From positions 80,049,327-80,113,326 of the forward strand of contig NC_057861.1 in the NCBI RefSeq assembly GCF_019393635.1: 64,000 nt of DNA, written 5' to 3'. This DNA comes from Dromiciops gliroides. Its lineage: Eukaryota > Chordata > Mammalia > Microbiotheria > Microbiotheriidae. Numbering within the stretch: position 1 is the stretch's first letter; every line of letters begins with the position of its first letter. The notes beneath the pieces are model-generated. The model did no database searches and had not been told where the DNA came from. It saw only the letters and a list, made by a program, of their open reading frames with translations. The position numbers were made by a program, and so were the translations under genes. Below are positions 1-12,700 of this stretch, piece after piece.

Positions 1-126
1 AATTTGATGGGAGTGAGGTGGAACTTCAGAGCTCCTTAAATTTTTTTTTCTGTAATTATTAGTTATTTGAAGATTTTTTTTTTCATTTGGCTATTGACAG
101 CTTGACTTTCTTACTTTGAAAACTGC

Positions 127-280
127 TGGGGGCAGCTAGGTGGCACAGTCGATAAAGCACCAGCCCTGGATTCAGGAGGACCTGAGTTCAAATCCAGCCT
201 CAGACACTTGAGACTTAATAGCTGTGTGCCCCATGGCAAGTAACTTAACCCTCATTGCCCCACCAAAAAAGAAGAAAAAA
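127..280 (+). mobile_element. Marsupial tRNA-derived SINE
   Basis: Full-length copy with A-rich tail. GAAAACTGC is duplicated at 118-126 and 281-289. Confidence 0.9.
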
Positions 281-299
281 GAAAACTGCCCCAGGCCAT

Positions 300-427
300 T
301 TTCTTCTTTTTTGGGGGGGAGGGGGGGGAAGCAATCAAGATTAAGTGACTTACCCAGGATTACACAGCTAGTGTCTGAGACCAGTTTTGAACTCAGGTTC
401 TCCTGACTCCAGAAGGCCACTTTCTAA
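300..427 (-). mobile_element. Older SINE copy, partial
   Basis: Reverse copy with AAGTGACTTACCCAGGATTA and GAACTCAGGTTCTCCTGAC; decayed, and its tRNA-like head is damaged. Confidence 0.65.
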
Positions 428-633
428 GACTATGAGTAGCAGAGCAAATGCCCTTCTACGTTGGCAGAGGTGTTTCCTTATCAGGTGTTCCCAATACTAA
501 TAAAATCACTGGTCTAATATGAAATATATAGAATAAATGTGGTTGGAGGTTTCCTCTTCTCCTTCTACCAGAAATCATTACCCCAGGTAAAGATTGAAAG
601 AAAATATGGAGGATTTTTATTTTCTTTATCCAG

Positions 634-778
634 GGGGAGAAGGATTGGCAGAAATATGAAGTTGCTCGACGCCTGAGGGGGGGTAGTAGACAAAATCCGT
701 TTTCAATACCGTTTTGACTGGAAATCAAGGGAAATGAAAAAACGTCAAAGAGCTGTAGCTCTTTATTTCATTGATAAG
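634..778 (+). CDS. TOP1MT: TOP1MT exon, core domain ([14 protein letters not shown] ... ALYFIDK), one base too long
   Basis: Acceptor CAG at 631-633, donor GTAGGG at 779. The start reads [15 protein letters not shown] in one frame. The end reads [20 protein letters not shown] and then [10 protein letters not shown] in the frame one base over, which is the frame that joins the next exon. Between them is a run of seven G (677-683). The exon is 145 nt, whereas an unbroken frame needs 144 (48 codons). The amino acids on both sides are well conserved, so this looks like one inserted base, either a sequencing error in the G run or a recent mutation. Confidence 0.88.
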
Positions 779-3700
779 GTAGGGGTTTTTTTTAAGTCTT
801 TATTAGAATTTACTATTAGACAAAAATGCATATTTTTCATTACTGACACCAAATTCTGAAATTCACTGGATTTGTCAAAAGACTGCTTTTATCAGAGTTT
901 AAGATTTAACCTTTCACTTATATTGAATCCTTGGGCAGTACACATAACTTCTGTTTTCTCATCAGAAAAGTCGGAATAATAACAATTCCTTTTTTTATAG
1001 TATTTGAAGGATTAAAATGCACTTTCCTTACCATAATCTTATAAAGAAGGTACTATAAATATTAACCTAATTTTCCAAATGAAAAAACTGTGAATCAGAA
1101 GGGTTAACTTACCCATGATCCTCTAGCCATCATGTATCAGGGGGAGGATTCAAACTCATATCATCTGACTCCTAGTTCTAGTGAGTGCCCTTTGCACTCT
1201 GTCTAATTGTAACACCTTACTTGCTGGTTATAAGGGTCAAAGGAGAAAATATCATGGTAAAGTTCTTTGGAAACACAAAGTTTTGTGTGTTAGTGGTTAT
1301 TATTTAACTATTAGGATAGAGAAAGGGCAAGTTTGACAAATGTTGCTGATACTTGGACTAGAAGAATTTCCTTTGTTGTGTATAAGGTTGGAACCTCTTG
1401 ATTGTGGTAACAAGATGTGTTTGAATGATTCGATCTCAGTCTCCTTTTCTTTCCTGTGGCTAGCTGGCCCTGAGAGCTGGTAATGAGAAAGAAGAAGGAG
1501 AAACAGCAGACACTGTTGGTTGCTGTTCACTTCGTGTTGAACACATACAGCTGCACCGTGAGTTAGATGGGCAGGAACATGTTGTAGAATTTGACTTCCT
1601 GGGAAAAGACTCTATCCGATACTATAACAAAGTTCCTGTTGAAAAGCCAGTGAGTACCTTGTTTTATCATGTTGCACTTGAGGTGTTTTCTTTAATTTCA
1701 GTTAAGACATGTTACAGTGAAAATGGAATCTAGCAATTCTACCATATCTTCTTCCCTCATAGAATTCATAGAATCTAAGAGTTGTATAGATACCATTTAA
1801 TCTAACTCTATACCTGACAATATCCCCTTGTGTCATTCCCTGCAAGTGGTCCTCAGGCCTTTTGCTTGGAGATTTTGAGTGAGGAATAAACCACTAATGC
1901 TCGAGGCAGTCTAGTCAATTTTTATTTAACTCTATTTAGATAACGCTAATTAAATATTTTCCTTATATCTATTCTAATTGTAGCTTCCAGCCATTGTTCT
2001 TAGTTCTACCTTTTGGGGCTAAGTTGAACAAGTTTGGGTTTTTTTAAGTTGAACAAGTTTTAACTAATTCCTCTTCCACTTAATAACTTTTTAAAAAATA
2101 AAAGTATTTTATTATTTTCCAGTTACATGTAGAGATAGTTTTCAACATTTGTTTATATAAGATTTCCAATTTCAAATTTTTCTCCCTCCCTCCCCACCTC
2201 TGCTAGACAGCAGGTAATCTGGTATAGGTTATATATGTACAATAACATCAAACACATTTCTGCATTAATCATGTTATATGAGAAGAATCAGAGCAAAAAG
2301 GAAAAACCTCAAAAAAGAAAAACAACAGCACCAAAAACAAAAGAAATAGTATGATCCAATCAGCATCCATATTCCACAGTTCCTTTTTTTTATTTTTTCC
2401 TGGATTTGGAGAACCTTTTCCATCATGATTCCTTTGGAACTTTCTTGTACTGTTGGATTGGTGAGAAGAATCTAGTCTATCACAGTTGATCAACACATAA
2501 TGTTGATGATACTGTGTACAATGTTCTCCTGGTTCTGCTCATCTCACTCAGCATCAGTTCATGCAAGTCCTTCCAGGTTTCTCTGAACTCCTCCTACTCA
2601 TCATTTCTTACAGTACAGTAGAATCCCATTACATTCATAGACCACAACTTGTTCAGCCATTCCCCAATTGATGGGCAGCCCCTCAATTTCCAATTCCTTG
2701 CCACCACAAAAAGAGCAGCTATAAATATTTTTGTACATGTGGGTCCCTTTCCCCCTTCCATGATCTCTTTGGGAAAAAGACCCAAAAGTGGTATTGCTGG
2801 GTCAAAGGGTATGCACAGCTTTATAGCCCTTTGGGCTCCAGAATGGTTGGATCAGTTCACAGCTCTACCAACAATGCATTAGTGCTCTAATTTTTCCACA
2901 GCTTCTCCAACATTTATTATTTTCCTTTTTTGTCATATTAGCCAATCTGATAGGTGTCAGGTGGTACCTCAGAGTTGTTTTAATTTGCACCTCTCTAATC
3001 AATAGTGATTTAGAGCATTTTTTCATATGGGAATAGATAGCTTTGATTTCTTCATCAGAAAACTGCCTGTTCATATCCTTTGACCATTTCTCAATTGGGG
3101 AATGACTTGGATTCTTAAAAATTTTATTTAGTTTCCTGTGTATTTTAGAGATGAGGCCTTTATCAGAAGTACTGGCCATAAAAATTGTAATAACTCTTAA
3201 ATATTTGAAATTACCTTTGTTCGTTAAATTGAATATCCTTAGTTCATTTGACTGATCTCCATATTCTTTTTTTTTTTTAACTTTTTTTTTTAAGTGAGGC
3301 AATTGGGGTTAAGTGACTTGCTCAGGGTCACACAGCTAGTAAATGTTAAGTGTCTGAGGCCGGATTTGAACTCAGGTACTCCTGACTCCAGGGCTCTATC
3401 CACTGCGCCACCTAGCTGCCCCTGATCTCCATATTCTTAAGGTGTCCATCCTTATGGATGGTCACCCTCTTATATCAATATCCTTTGTAAAATGTGATGC
3501 CCACAACTAAATATAATATTCTTCAAGTTGTCTAAGGCAGACTATTCCCTTCATTTTTTTTAGTATGCTACTCTGCTTTCTCTCTTTTCAATTTAATAGT
3601 ATTTTATTTTTTCCAATTACATGTAAAGACAATTTTTAACATTAATTTTTTGAAAGATTTTGAGTTTTGAATTTTTCTCCCTCCTCTCCAAGATGACTAT

Positions 3701-6700
3701 ATGTTTACATCCCTATATGGGAAGATGATACTTTTAGCTCTTTAGAACTATTAGTTAGAAGGCAAACAGTTTGACCTTATTGAATAACATGTTTTTTTCT
3801 TTCCTGTTTTTATGCTTTTCTTGAATCTTGTATTTGAAAATTGAATTTTCTGTTCAGTTCTGGGCTTTTCATCCATTTTGTAGTTACACATTAAATTATT
3901 TTCTTTGTATATTTTCCTAATGTGCATTTGCTTCTAAGGACTGACTTGTTTTTACTCCAAAAATTTTGGTTGATACCTCATTGTTGTCATTTCCTTTAAC
4001 AAACCAATTATTGATTTTGTTATTTTTCTTTAATCTTCTCTTGCTTTAGACTTATTTTAGTCTTTATTTAGGGGTAAATCTTGACTATACACTTTACTAT
4101 TTATTATAATTATTACTCCTTCATAGTCAATAAAGGTTGAATTTTAAATTAATGATTTTTTTTTTCATTTGTTTCTAAGACTTAGCATGGTTGCTGTTTT
4201 TTCCACAGGCATCCAGAATTGGAAAATGTATACTTTTTGTGAGTTCTACTTAGGAATCAATAGATGTCAATTACATTTTTTTCTAAAACATGATTTTCAG
4301 ATTCTTATTTTTTAACTATTTATTATTCTATTAGACTTTTCTAGATCTGAATGGGTCACAATGAGCTCCCCTAGTTTCCAGTTTCTTTCTAGCTTAATAC
4401 CTATCATCCTATGTATCTGTGAGTAATTAACAACATTTGATACGATTTAACAAGCATTTATTAAATCTCAGCAACATTCTAGGCACTAGATATACAGAGA
4501 ACAAAATGAAACAATCGCTGATGTAACATATCTTATAGTCTACTGGGGTCAAGAGAAAACAGACAACAATGAAATAGGAAAAGTTATTATAGCAGGGCAA
4601 GTAGGTACAATTATTTTCATATAACAGAGTACACAGGAATTGAGGTAATATAGTTCCTAAAGTCCATCAAATCTGCTTATTAACCCTTTAAAATTAATAA
4701 GAGGACTGGAATGGCCAGACTGCATCCCAAAATGGGCCCCGAAATTCCTCAGGCAGATCCTCACATCTCTGCTAGCACCCTGAAAACTCAATTTAAAAAT
4801 AGGACTTCTTTTCAAAGCCCTCTTTCATTTGTGCACAAACTCTGTCCCCATAGTCTGTTCAAGGGGACCCTCTGCTAGTGAGAGTGAAAATTTGAGAACT
4901 GTAACCTTGAAAACAGATAGAAACAGAACATATAAACTTACTGGGATAAAATTTAATTACTGGTAAAAGGGAAAGCCAGATCACAGCCAGGGTCCTAACA
5001 AAGAACACTCTTTTTGGTTTTGAGAATTCTCCATGTGGGGCAGCTAGGTAACGCAGTGAATAGAGAACCAGCCCTGGATTCAGGAGGACCTGAGTTCAAA
5101 TATGACTTCAGACACATGACACTTACTAGCTGTGTGACCCTGGGCAAGTCACTTAACCCTCATTGCCCTGAGGGGGGGGGGGAGAATTCTCCATGTGGGC
5201 CCAAGATAATATAGAGGAGGTTTCTGTCAAGAATCTAGTGTGTAAGGCTCTAATCCCTTTGTGGTTCACCATAACTGTAACAATTAAAAAGGTTTCAGAG
5301 ACATAATTTTTGTATAATGTAATTCTTTCATTAATGCCAGTATGCTTACTAATAAAAAGATGGAGAGCAGCTCGATGGCGCAGTAGATAGAGCATCAGCC
5401 CTGGAGTCAGGAGGACCTGAGTTCAAATCCGGCCTCAGACACTTAATACTTACTAGCTTTGTGACCCTGGGCAAGTCACTTACCCCCAATTGCCTCACTA
5501 AAAAAAAAAAAAAAAAGATGGTCATTTGGCTGTCTCTCTCTTAGACCTAAGGCAAATGTCCATTTTTTCCCCTGAAAGATTATTCTCAATTTTTCTGTAT
5601 AATTGATTCTTGCATGTAATCCAGGCTCCTTTGCTAAATCCTGTGTAATCCTGACTGTGGCTCCTTAATATTTGAATTGTTTTTTTCTGGCTGCTTACAG
5701 TATTTTCTTCTTGACTTGAGAGTTCTGGAATTTGTCTATGATATTCCCTGGAGTTTTCATTTTGGGAACTCTTTCTGGAGGTAATCAGTGGATTCTTTCA
5801 ATTACTATTTTACCCTGTGATTCTAAGACAAGGCAGTTTTTGATAATTTCTCAAAAGATGCTGTCCAGGCTCTTTTTTTGATCATGGCTTTCCGAAAGCC
5901 CAGTAATTCTTAAATTATCTCTCCTTGATCTATTTTCCAGGTCAGTTGGTTTTCCAGTGAAGTATTTCACATTTTCTTCTATTTTTTCATTCTTTTGATT
6001 TATTTGATTTTTGGGGGGTGGTGGGGGCAGGGCTATGGGAGTTAAGTGACTTGCCCAGGGTCACACAGCTAGTAAGTGTCAAGTGTCTGAGGCTGGATTT
6101 GAACTGAGGTCCTCCTGAATCCAGGGCCGGCGCTTTATCCACTATGCCACCTAGCTGCCCCCATTTGATTCATTTTTGATGTCTCATAGTCATTAGCTTC
6201 CACTTGCTCAATTCTACTTTTTAAGAAATTATTTTTCTCCATTGGATTTTTGTACCTCCTTTCTCATTTGGCCAATTCTTTTTTTTTTTTTTTTTTTTAG
6301 TGAGGCAATTGGGGTTAAGTGACTTGCCCAGGGTCACACAGCTAGTAAGTGTTAAGTGTCTGAGGCCGGATTTGAACTCAGGTACTCCTGACTCCAGGGC
6401 CGGTGCTTTATCCACTGCGCCACCCAGCTGTCCCTCATTTGGCCAATTCTGAAAGAATTGTTTTCTTTTTTCATGATTCTCTTGTATCCTCTCATTTCTT
6501 ATCCTGATTTTTGGGCTTGAGACCAATTCATATTCCTCTTTGAGGCTTCACATATAGGCATTTTGACATTGTTGTCCTCTTCTGAGTTTGTGTTTTGATT
6601 TTCCCTGTTCCCTTTCTATGGTCAAGGCTTTTTTTTTTTTTTTTATGATTTCTTTTTTTTTCCTTTTTCTTTTTAATTATCATTTTTATTTAAAATTTTT

Positions 6701-9700
6701 CTTCCTGGGGCGGCTAGATGGCGCAGTGGATAAAGCACGGGACCTGGATTCAGGAGTACCTGAGTTCAAATCCAGCCTCAGACACTTGACACTTACTAGC
6801 TATGTGACCCTGGGCAAGTCACTTAACCCCATTGCCCTGCCAAAAAAAAAAAAATTTTTTTTTCTTCCTGCTTTCCCTTTCCCTCTTTTTCTCCCTTCCT
6901 TCCCCCCTCCCTGAGGCACTAAACAATCAGATACAGGTTATATATGTACAATTAATTATATAAAACATTTCCATATTAGTCATTTTGTATAAGAAGAATT
7001 GAATAAAAGGGGAAAGAAAGGGAAAAACAGCATGCTTCAGTCTGTTCAGTCAATATCAGTTCTTTGGAGGCAGATAGTATGCATCATCATTAGTCTTGGG
7101 ATTGTCTCGGATAATTGTATTGCTGAGAATAGCTAAGTCATTCACAGTTCTTCATTGAACAATATTGCTGTTATTGTGTATAGTTGTCTCTTGGTTCTGT
7201 TCACTTCACTATATATCAGCTTATGTAAGTCTTTCCAACTTTTTCTGAAATCATTTTGCTTGTCATTTCTTATAGCATAATAATATCCCATTATAATTAT
7301 ATACCATAGTTTATTTAGCCATTCCCCAGTTGATAGGCATTCCTTTGATTTCCAATTCTTAGCCACCACAAAAAGAACTGCTATAAATATTTTTGTACAA
7401 ATAGGTCCTTTTCTCTTTTGGGGAATGTGTTTGGGATATAAAAATATCAATGGTATTGCTGAATGAAAATATGCACAGTTTTATAGCCCTTTGGGCATAG
7501 TTCCAAATTGCCCTCCAGAATGATTGGATCGGTTCACAACTCCATCAACAATGCATTAGCATTCTGGTTTTCCCACATCCCCACCAATATCCAACAAGTT
7601 TCTCCTTTTTGTCATATTAGCCACTCTGATAGATGTGAGGTGACACCTCAGAGTTATTTTAATTTGCATTTCCCTGCTCAGTAGTGATTTAAAGCATTTT
7701 TTCATATGACTATAGTTAGCTTTGATTTCTTTGTCTGAAAACTGTCTGTTCATATCCTTTGACCATTTCTCAATTGGGGAATGACTTGTATTCTTATAAA
7801 TTTGATTCAGTTCTCTACATATTTGAGAAATGAGGCTTTTATCAGATACTTGTTACAAAAATTCTTTCCCAGTTTTTGGTGTTCCTAATAATTTTGGTTA
7901 CATTGGTTTTGTTTGTGCAGAAGCTTTTTAATTTTATAAAATCATAATTATCTATTTTATATTTTGTAATGCTCTCTATATCTCCTTTAGTTCTGAATTC
8001 TTCCCATCCATAAATCTGACAGATAAACTATTCCATGCTTTCTTAATTTGCTTATGGTATCACCTTTATGTGTAAATCATGAACCCATTTTGACCTTATT
8101 TTGGTATACAGTGTGAGATATATAATATGTCTATACCTAGTTTCTTTCATATTTTTCCAGTTTTTGTTCAGTCTTTGTCAAATAATAAGTTTTTGTTCCA
8201 AAAGCTTGGATCTTTGGGCTTATCATATACTAGATTAGTAGGCTTTCTGCCAGTCGTGGACGACCATGGATCAGCACCTTGAAGAGCCACAGGCCACAGT
8301 GTGGCTGTGCAGTCCAATATGGGAGCCTCAGCTCCTGCTGCAACGAGGACTTTGGAAAGCTGCGCTCTCTGTACTATAGTGCAGTTTGTACCTATTCTAC
8401 TCCATAGATCTACCACTCCATTATTTCTTAGCCAGTACCAGATTTTTATAATTACCACTTTATAATATAGTTTGAGGTCTGGTACTGTTAGACCACCTTC
8501 TTTCATATTTTTTTTTCATTGATTCCCATGATATCCTTGAGCTTTTGTTCTTCCATTTGTGATGAAATGGGATTTAGCAGACACTCAAAGACCCACCTGG
8601 AAATTAATCTATACTGATTGCAACAAGTGAGAGTGATTGACTGCTGATTAAGCCTACTTCAAGTTAATTGGATTGTAATCACACCTGACTATCCCTTAAG
8701 AAGGTATTGTTCTCAGAAACTAGACCCTGAACTCAACTTGAGAACACCTTCAAAGCCAATGGATTTGGAGGACAGCAACCAATTACCTTGAAGCAGTGTG
8801 TTCCAGATCTATAAAAAGCTTCTACAAACAGCTTGCTAGAGTGTTCCTGATTAAAGCAGGCTCGTGGAGGAGGACTTCAGGGAGAACCCAACCAGGCTGG
8901 AACTCTAGGCTAGACTGGTGCTGAAGCTTCTGATTTAAGGCAACCACAATATAGATTTTAAACATCACACATTTGTTCTTCTCATTTTCTAGCCTATTTT
9001 GTGACTTTTTGAGCTCTATTCCTGGCATACAGAGGCATGCTTCTTGCACTGGGGTCCAGGGGTCTGGTCACTGGATTTTTGTGCTGGGGCTGGCAGCTTG
9101 CTTACTGCACTAGAGTAGCCTGGCCTAGTTGTGCCTGTCATGGCAGAGGTTTCAGAGCTGGCAGTTCAGCTGCTGTGTTGGGGCTGGAGACCTCAAAACT
9201 GACCTGCTGAACCAGGACCTCAGGATTTGGTTGTTGATATGTGCTGTGTCTAAGAACCCCCTGCTGGCTTTCCTGGACACTGCCTGTGCTGGGCTATGCT
9301 CCCCTTTTACCTAAGAGAAACAGACCTTTCCTGCAGTCCTTCTGAGTTATCTTGGGATGGAAAATTGTTTCACCCTGTCTTTTTGTGGGTTCTGTTGCTC
9401 CAGAGTTCATTAGAGGTTTGATTTAGTAGTATTTCAAGAAAAACTGGGAGAGCTCAGGTAACTGCCTGGCTTTTCTCCTCCATCTTGACCCCACCATCCT
9501 ATCCTTCTCCTAATGCATTTTAAGATTGCATTGACTTTTTTCACTGCTACATTATCCAGATTTTTTTGAGTGATAATTCACTGAGTTGTCAAATTCACTA
9601 AAATGGCTGGTGTTTTTCAGACAAAAAGATGGTCATGCCCTTGGTTTTACTATCATGTACAAATATGCTACCTGTGTTCAAGAATTCTGAAATCTCCTAC

Positions 9701-12700
9701 ACCTTACTTCCCAGCAGGTATTCTTTGATCCAGTCAGACTGACCTCCTGACTGTTCTATGAACAAGATTTTGGCTCCAGGCATTTTCTCTGGCTATTCCC
9801 CATGCCTCGAATGCTCTTCCTCTTCTGCTCCAACTACTGACCTCCCTGGCTTCTTTTAAGTCCCAACTAAAATTCCACCTTCTACATGAAGCCTTCCCTA
9901 CTCCTAAGTCCAGTACCTTCTTCTATGAATTATTTCCTATTTATCCTGTTGCTTCATATGTATTTGTTTCCATGTTGTCTCCCTCATTAGATTTTATATA
10001 ATCTCCTTGAGGACAGGAACTATCCCAGCACTTAGCACAGTGCCTTGCAAATAGCAGGTCCTTAATAAATGTTAAATGACCAACTGTTTCTGCCTCTATT
10101 GATCTTCAACCAGATGTTACTTACCAAACTTCCTTGCTCAAGTTCTTGAATTTACCTCTTCCACTCCCCCTGGGTTCTTGAAGGCTAGGCTAGCTAAGTT
10201 CATGTAAGTCTTGCCAAGTTGGAAAGTCTTTTAATATGGGCCTGATAAGTTCTGAGAGACTCATTACCAGGTCAGACACCAGGAGATGAATGTATTTTTA
10301 CAACAACTACAACAACTCATTCACTCCTCTCAAACTTCCTTGAAGTGATTATGATCAGCATCAATAGAGAGAGCACTTTCCCAAGTGAAATCACTGATCC
10401 CTGAAGTTTTTAAATAAATGTGGGACCTTTTGGTTACTGTTTTGATTTCTGTACCACACTTCTCCCAACTCCCATCATGTCTTTTCATTGTGAGTTTGTT
10501 CAGAAACTGTCCATAGTATTCATGCATGCTTTGGGTTTTTCTCTTCATTACAGGTATTTAAGAATTTGCAGCTCTTCATGGAGAACAAGGACCCAGGGGA
10601 TGATCTGTTTGATAGACTTAATGTGAGTTTCTTTGGGGGGGAAAAATGGTTTCTATTACCTGCTACTTATATCATACTGATTGCATAAAATGTCCTTGTC
10701 ACTTCTGCAATGTATTTTTTGTGTAAAATTGGTCTGACTGAAGGTTATAGAACACAACATTTCAAAGCTGACGTGAGTGATGGGATTCATGTCCATTAAT
10801 TATAACTTTTTAAAAGTCTTTTGAAAAGAAATAATGTGTTTTAATTCATAACACACTGAATGTTTCTTTGTTATTGTGCTAATCTTGGTTGATGGTGAAG
10901 AAAATCTTACCTTGAAATCTCCACAGGGTGATTATGTAAAAGAAGCCAGTGAAGAGTAAACCAGACAGTGGTTAGATCTTTCACAGGAACAAGCAAGGCT
11001 AAAATCTGTCCCTGTGACTATTGTTGGAGGCTGGTTTCTTGGCAAGGACTGATAAAAGATCTTCATACATCAGTTATATGCAACCTGCCCAAATTAGAAA
11101 GATTTTCTTACTCCTTTTGTTTCCTTTGGTGTTCTGTACTCTCTTCTCATGCTCTCCTTTCTCCCTGTGGAAGCCTGATCTGATAGAAATTGAGAACAGA
11201 AAGTAAGTAATTATAACATTCCTGAAAATCCTATTTAAAACCCATTTGTTCCTTTTTTGTTTTCAGACATCAACCTTGAACAAACATCTTCAGGACCTGA
11301 TGGATGGATTGACAGCCAAGGTGTTCAGGACTTATAATGCATCCATCACACTACAGGAACAACTAAAAGCACTGACAAATGGTAATGAGCTCCACCATAG
11401 TGTGGATCAGATTTTTAATGCTCAAAAGAGAAAGAACAGTATAGGTTATCCTCCTTTTTTAACTGTTGCCATTGGCAGTGTAGCAAGATTAGCAGCGCTT
11501 GGGTTTGGGCACTTGGTCCTACCACTACTTAACTTTGGACGCAGGCAGAGAATTCAGCCTCTCTGTACCTCTCAGTTTCTTCATCTGTTCACTGGGATAA
11601 TGATCCTTGCCTTCCTACGACTGTTTGTATTGTCTTAAATTGCTATAGCATTGTAAGCTGCCCTTATTATCTATTAAACAGTTAATCATTGGAATGGCTG
11701 CTGTGTGTAGTATACTAAGTAGATAACAAGGTATAAGATACAAATTTGGAAAAGATTGGAAATAGCTGGTAAGGGAAAGGCAAGAGTTTCAAATGACCTA
11801 AGGTTATACAATGTAAAATTAGCTTTGTGTTTGGTATTTTAGTGGTGGTAGTAGCTTTTTGTTAGTCAACAAGCCTTTATTAAGGGCCTAATATTTATTA
11901 AGGGCACTGTGCTAAGTAAGTTCTGATTTTACCAAGAAAGGCAAAAAAACCAGTCTCTGCTCTCAGGGAGTCCATGGACTGATTGGAGAGACAACATGAA
12001 AATACTGTATGTACAGTCAAGATATAGACAGGATACATGGGAGATCATCTCGGAGAGAAAGCACCAAAATTAAGGAGGTTTGGGAAAGGCTTCTTATAAA
12101 AGGTAGAACTTTAGATGAGGCTTGAAGGAAACCAGGAGAGCTAAGAGGTGAAGATGAGGAGAGTATTCCAGACATGGGGGGCAGGCAGGCAGTGAAAATG
12201 TCTGGAACTAGGAAGTGGGTTATCTGGTGGGAGAGACATTGAGGAGGTCAGTGTTACTGGATCACAGCACATGGAGGTGAGTAAGATGTAAGAAGACTGA
12301 AAAGATAGAAAGGGACCAGGTTATGAAGGGCTTTGAATATCCAACAAGATTTGTCTTTGATCCTGTAGATAACAGGGAGCCTGGAGTTTTTTAAGTAGGG
12401 AAGTGACATGATTAGACCTGTGCTTAAAAGAGATCAGTTTGACAGCTGAGTGGAAGATGGTCCAGAGGGACAGAGACTTGAGACAGGAAGCCCAACCAGC
12501 AGATTATTGACCTAGTGTAACAGGTATGAGATAATGAGGCCTTGTACAAGGGTGGTGGTGTTGTCAGAGGGTAGAAGAAGTTATTTACCAGCGTAGAAAG
12601 AAGAGTACTTGATAGTTGATCGAACATAATGAGGAGTTGAGGGTGACACGTGGAAATATGGTGTAATTGTAGTGAGTTAGACCGGACTCTTTTAAAACAA

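Larger units (their letters stand above)
5520..6635 (-). mobile_element. L1 segment, ORF1 part of an interrupted older L1
   Basis: Read on the - strand it gives L1 ORF1-like text (for example [18 protein letters not shown] near 6500) running on to about 5520. It is split by SINEs at 6010-6162 and 6280-6434. Its 5' end is the segment at 8949-9500; the L1 3' fragment and the LTR lie between the two halves. Confidence 0.7.
6640..8558 (-). mobile_element. L1 3' fragment (ORF2 C-terminal part and 3' UTR)
   Basis: A T-run at 6628-6644 is the poly(A) end. It is followed by marsupial L1 3' UTR and ORF2 C-terminal remnants: [12 protein letters not shown] near 8500, [20 protein letters not shown] near 7750, [19 protein letters not shown] near 7350. 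Several frame breaks. It carries a SINE (6708-6858) and a foreign piece of about 130 bp (8245-8375), and it interrupts another L1. Confidence 0.8.

Noticed and set aside
127-200. tRNA genes at SINE heads
   Set aside because: The heads keep promoter-like A and B box traces but not a complete cloverleaf; they are SINE copies.
11246-11638. A 130-codon open frame as a separate small gene
   Set aside because: It is a TOP1MT exon running into intron sequence.
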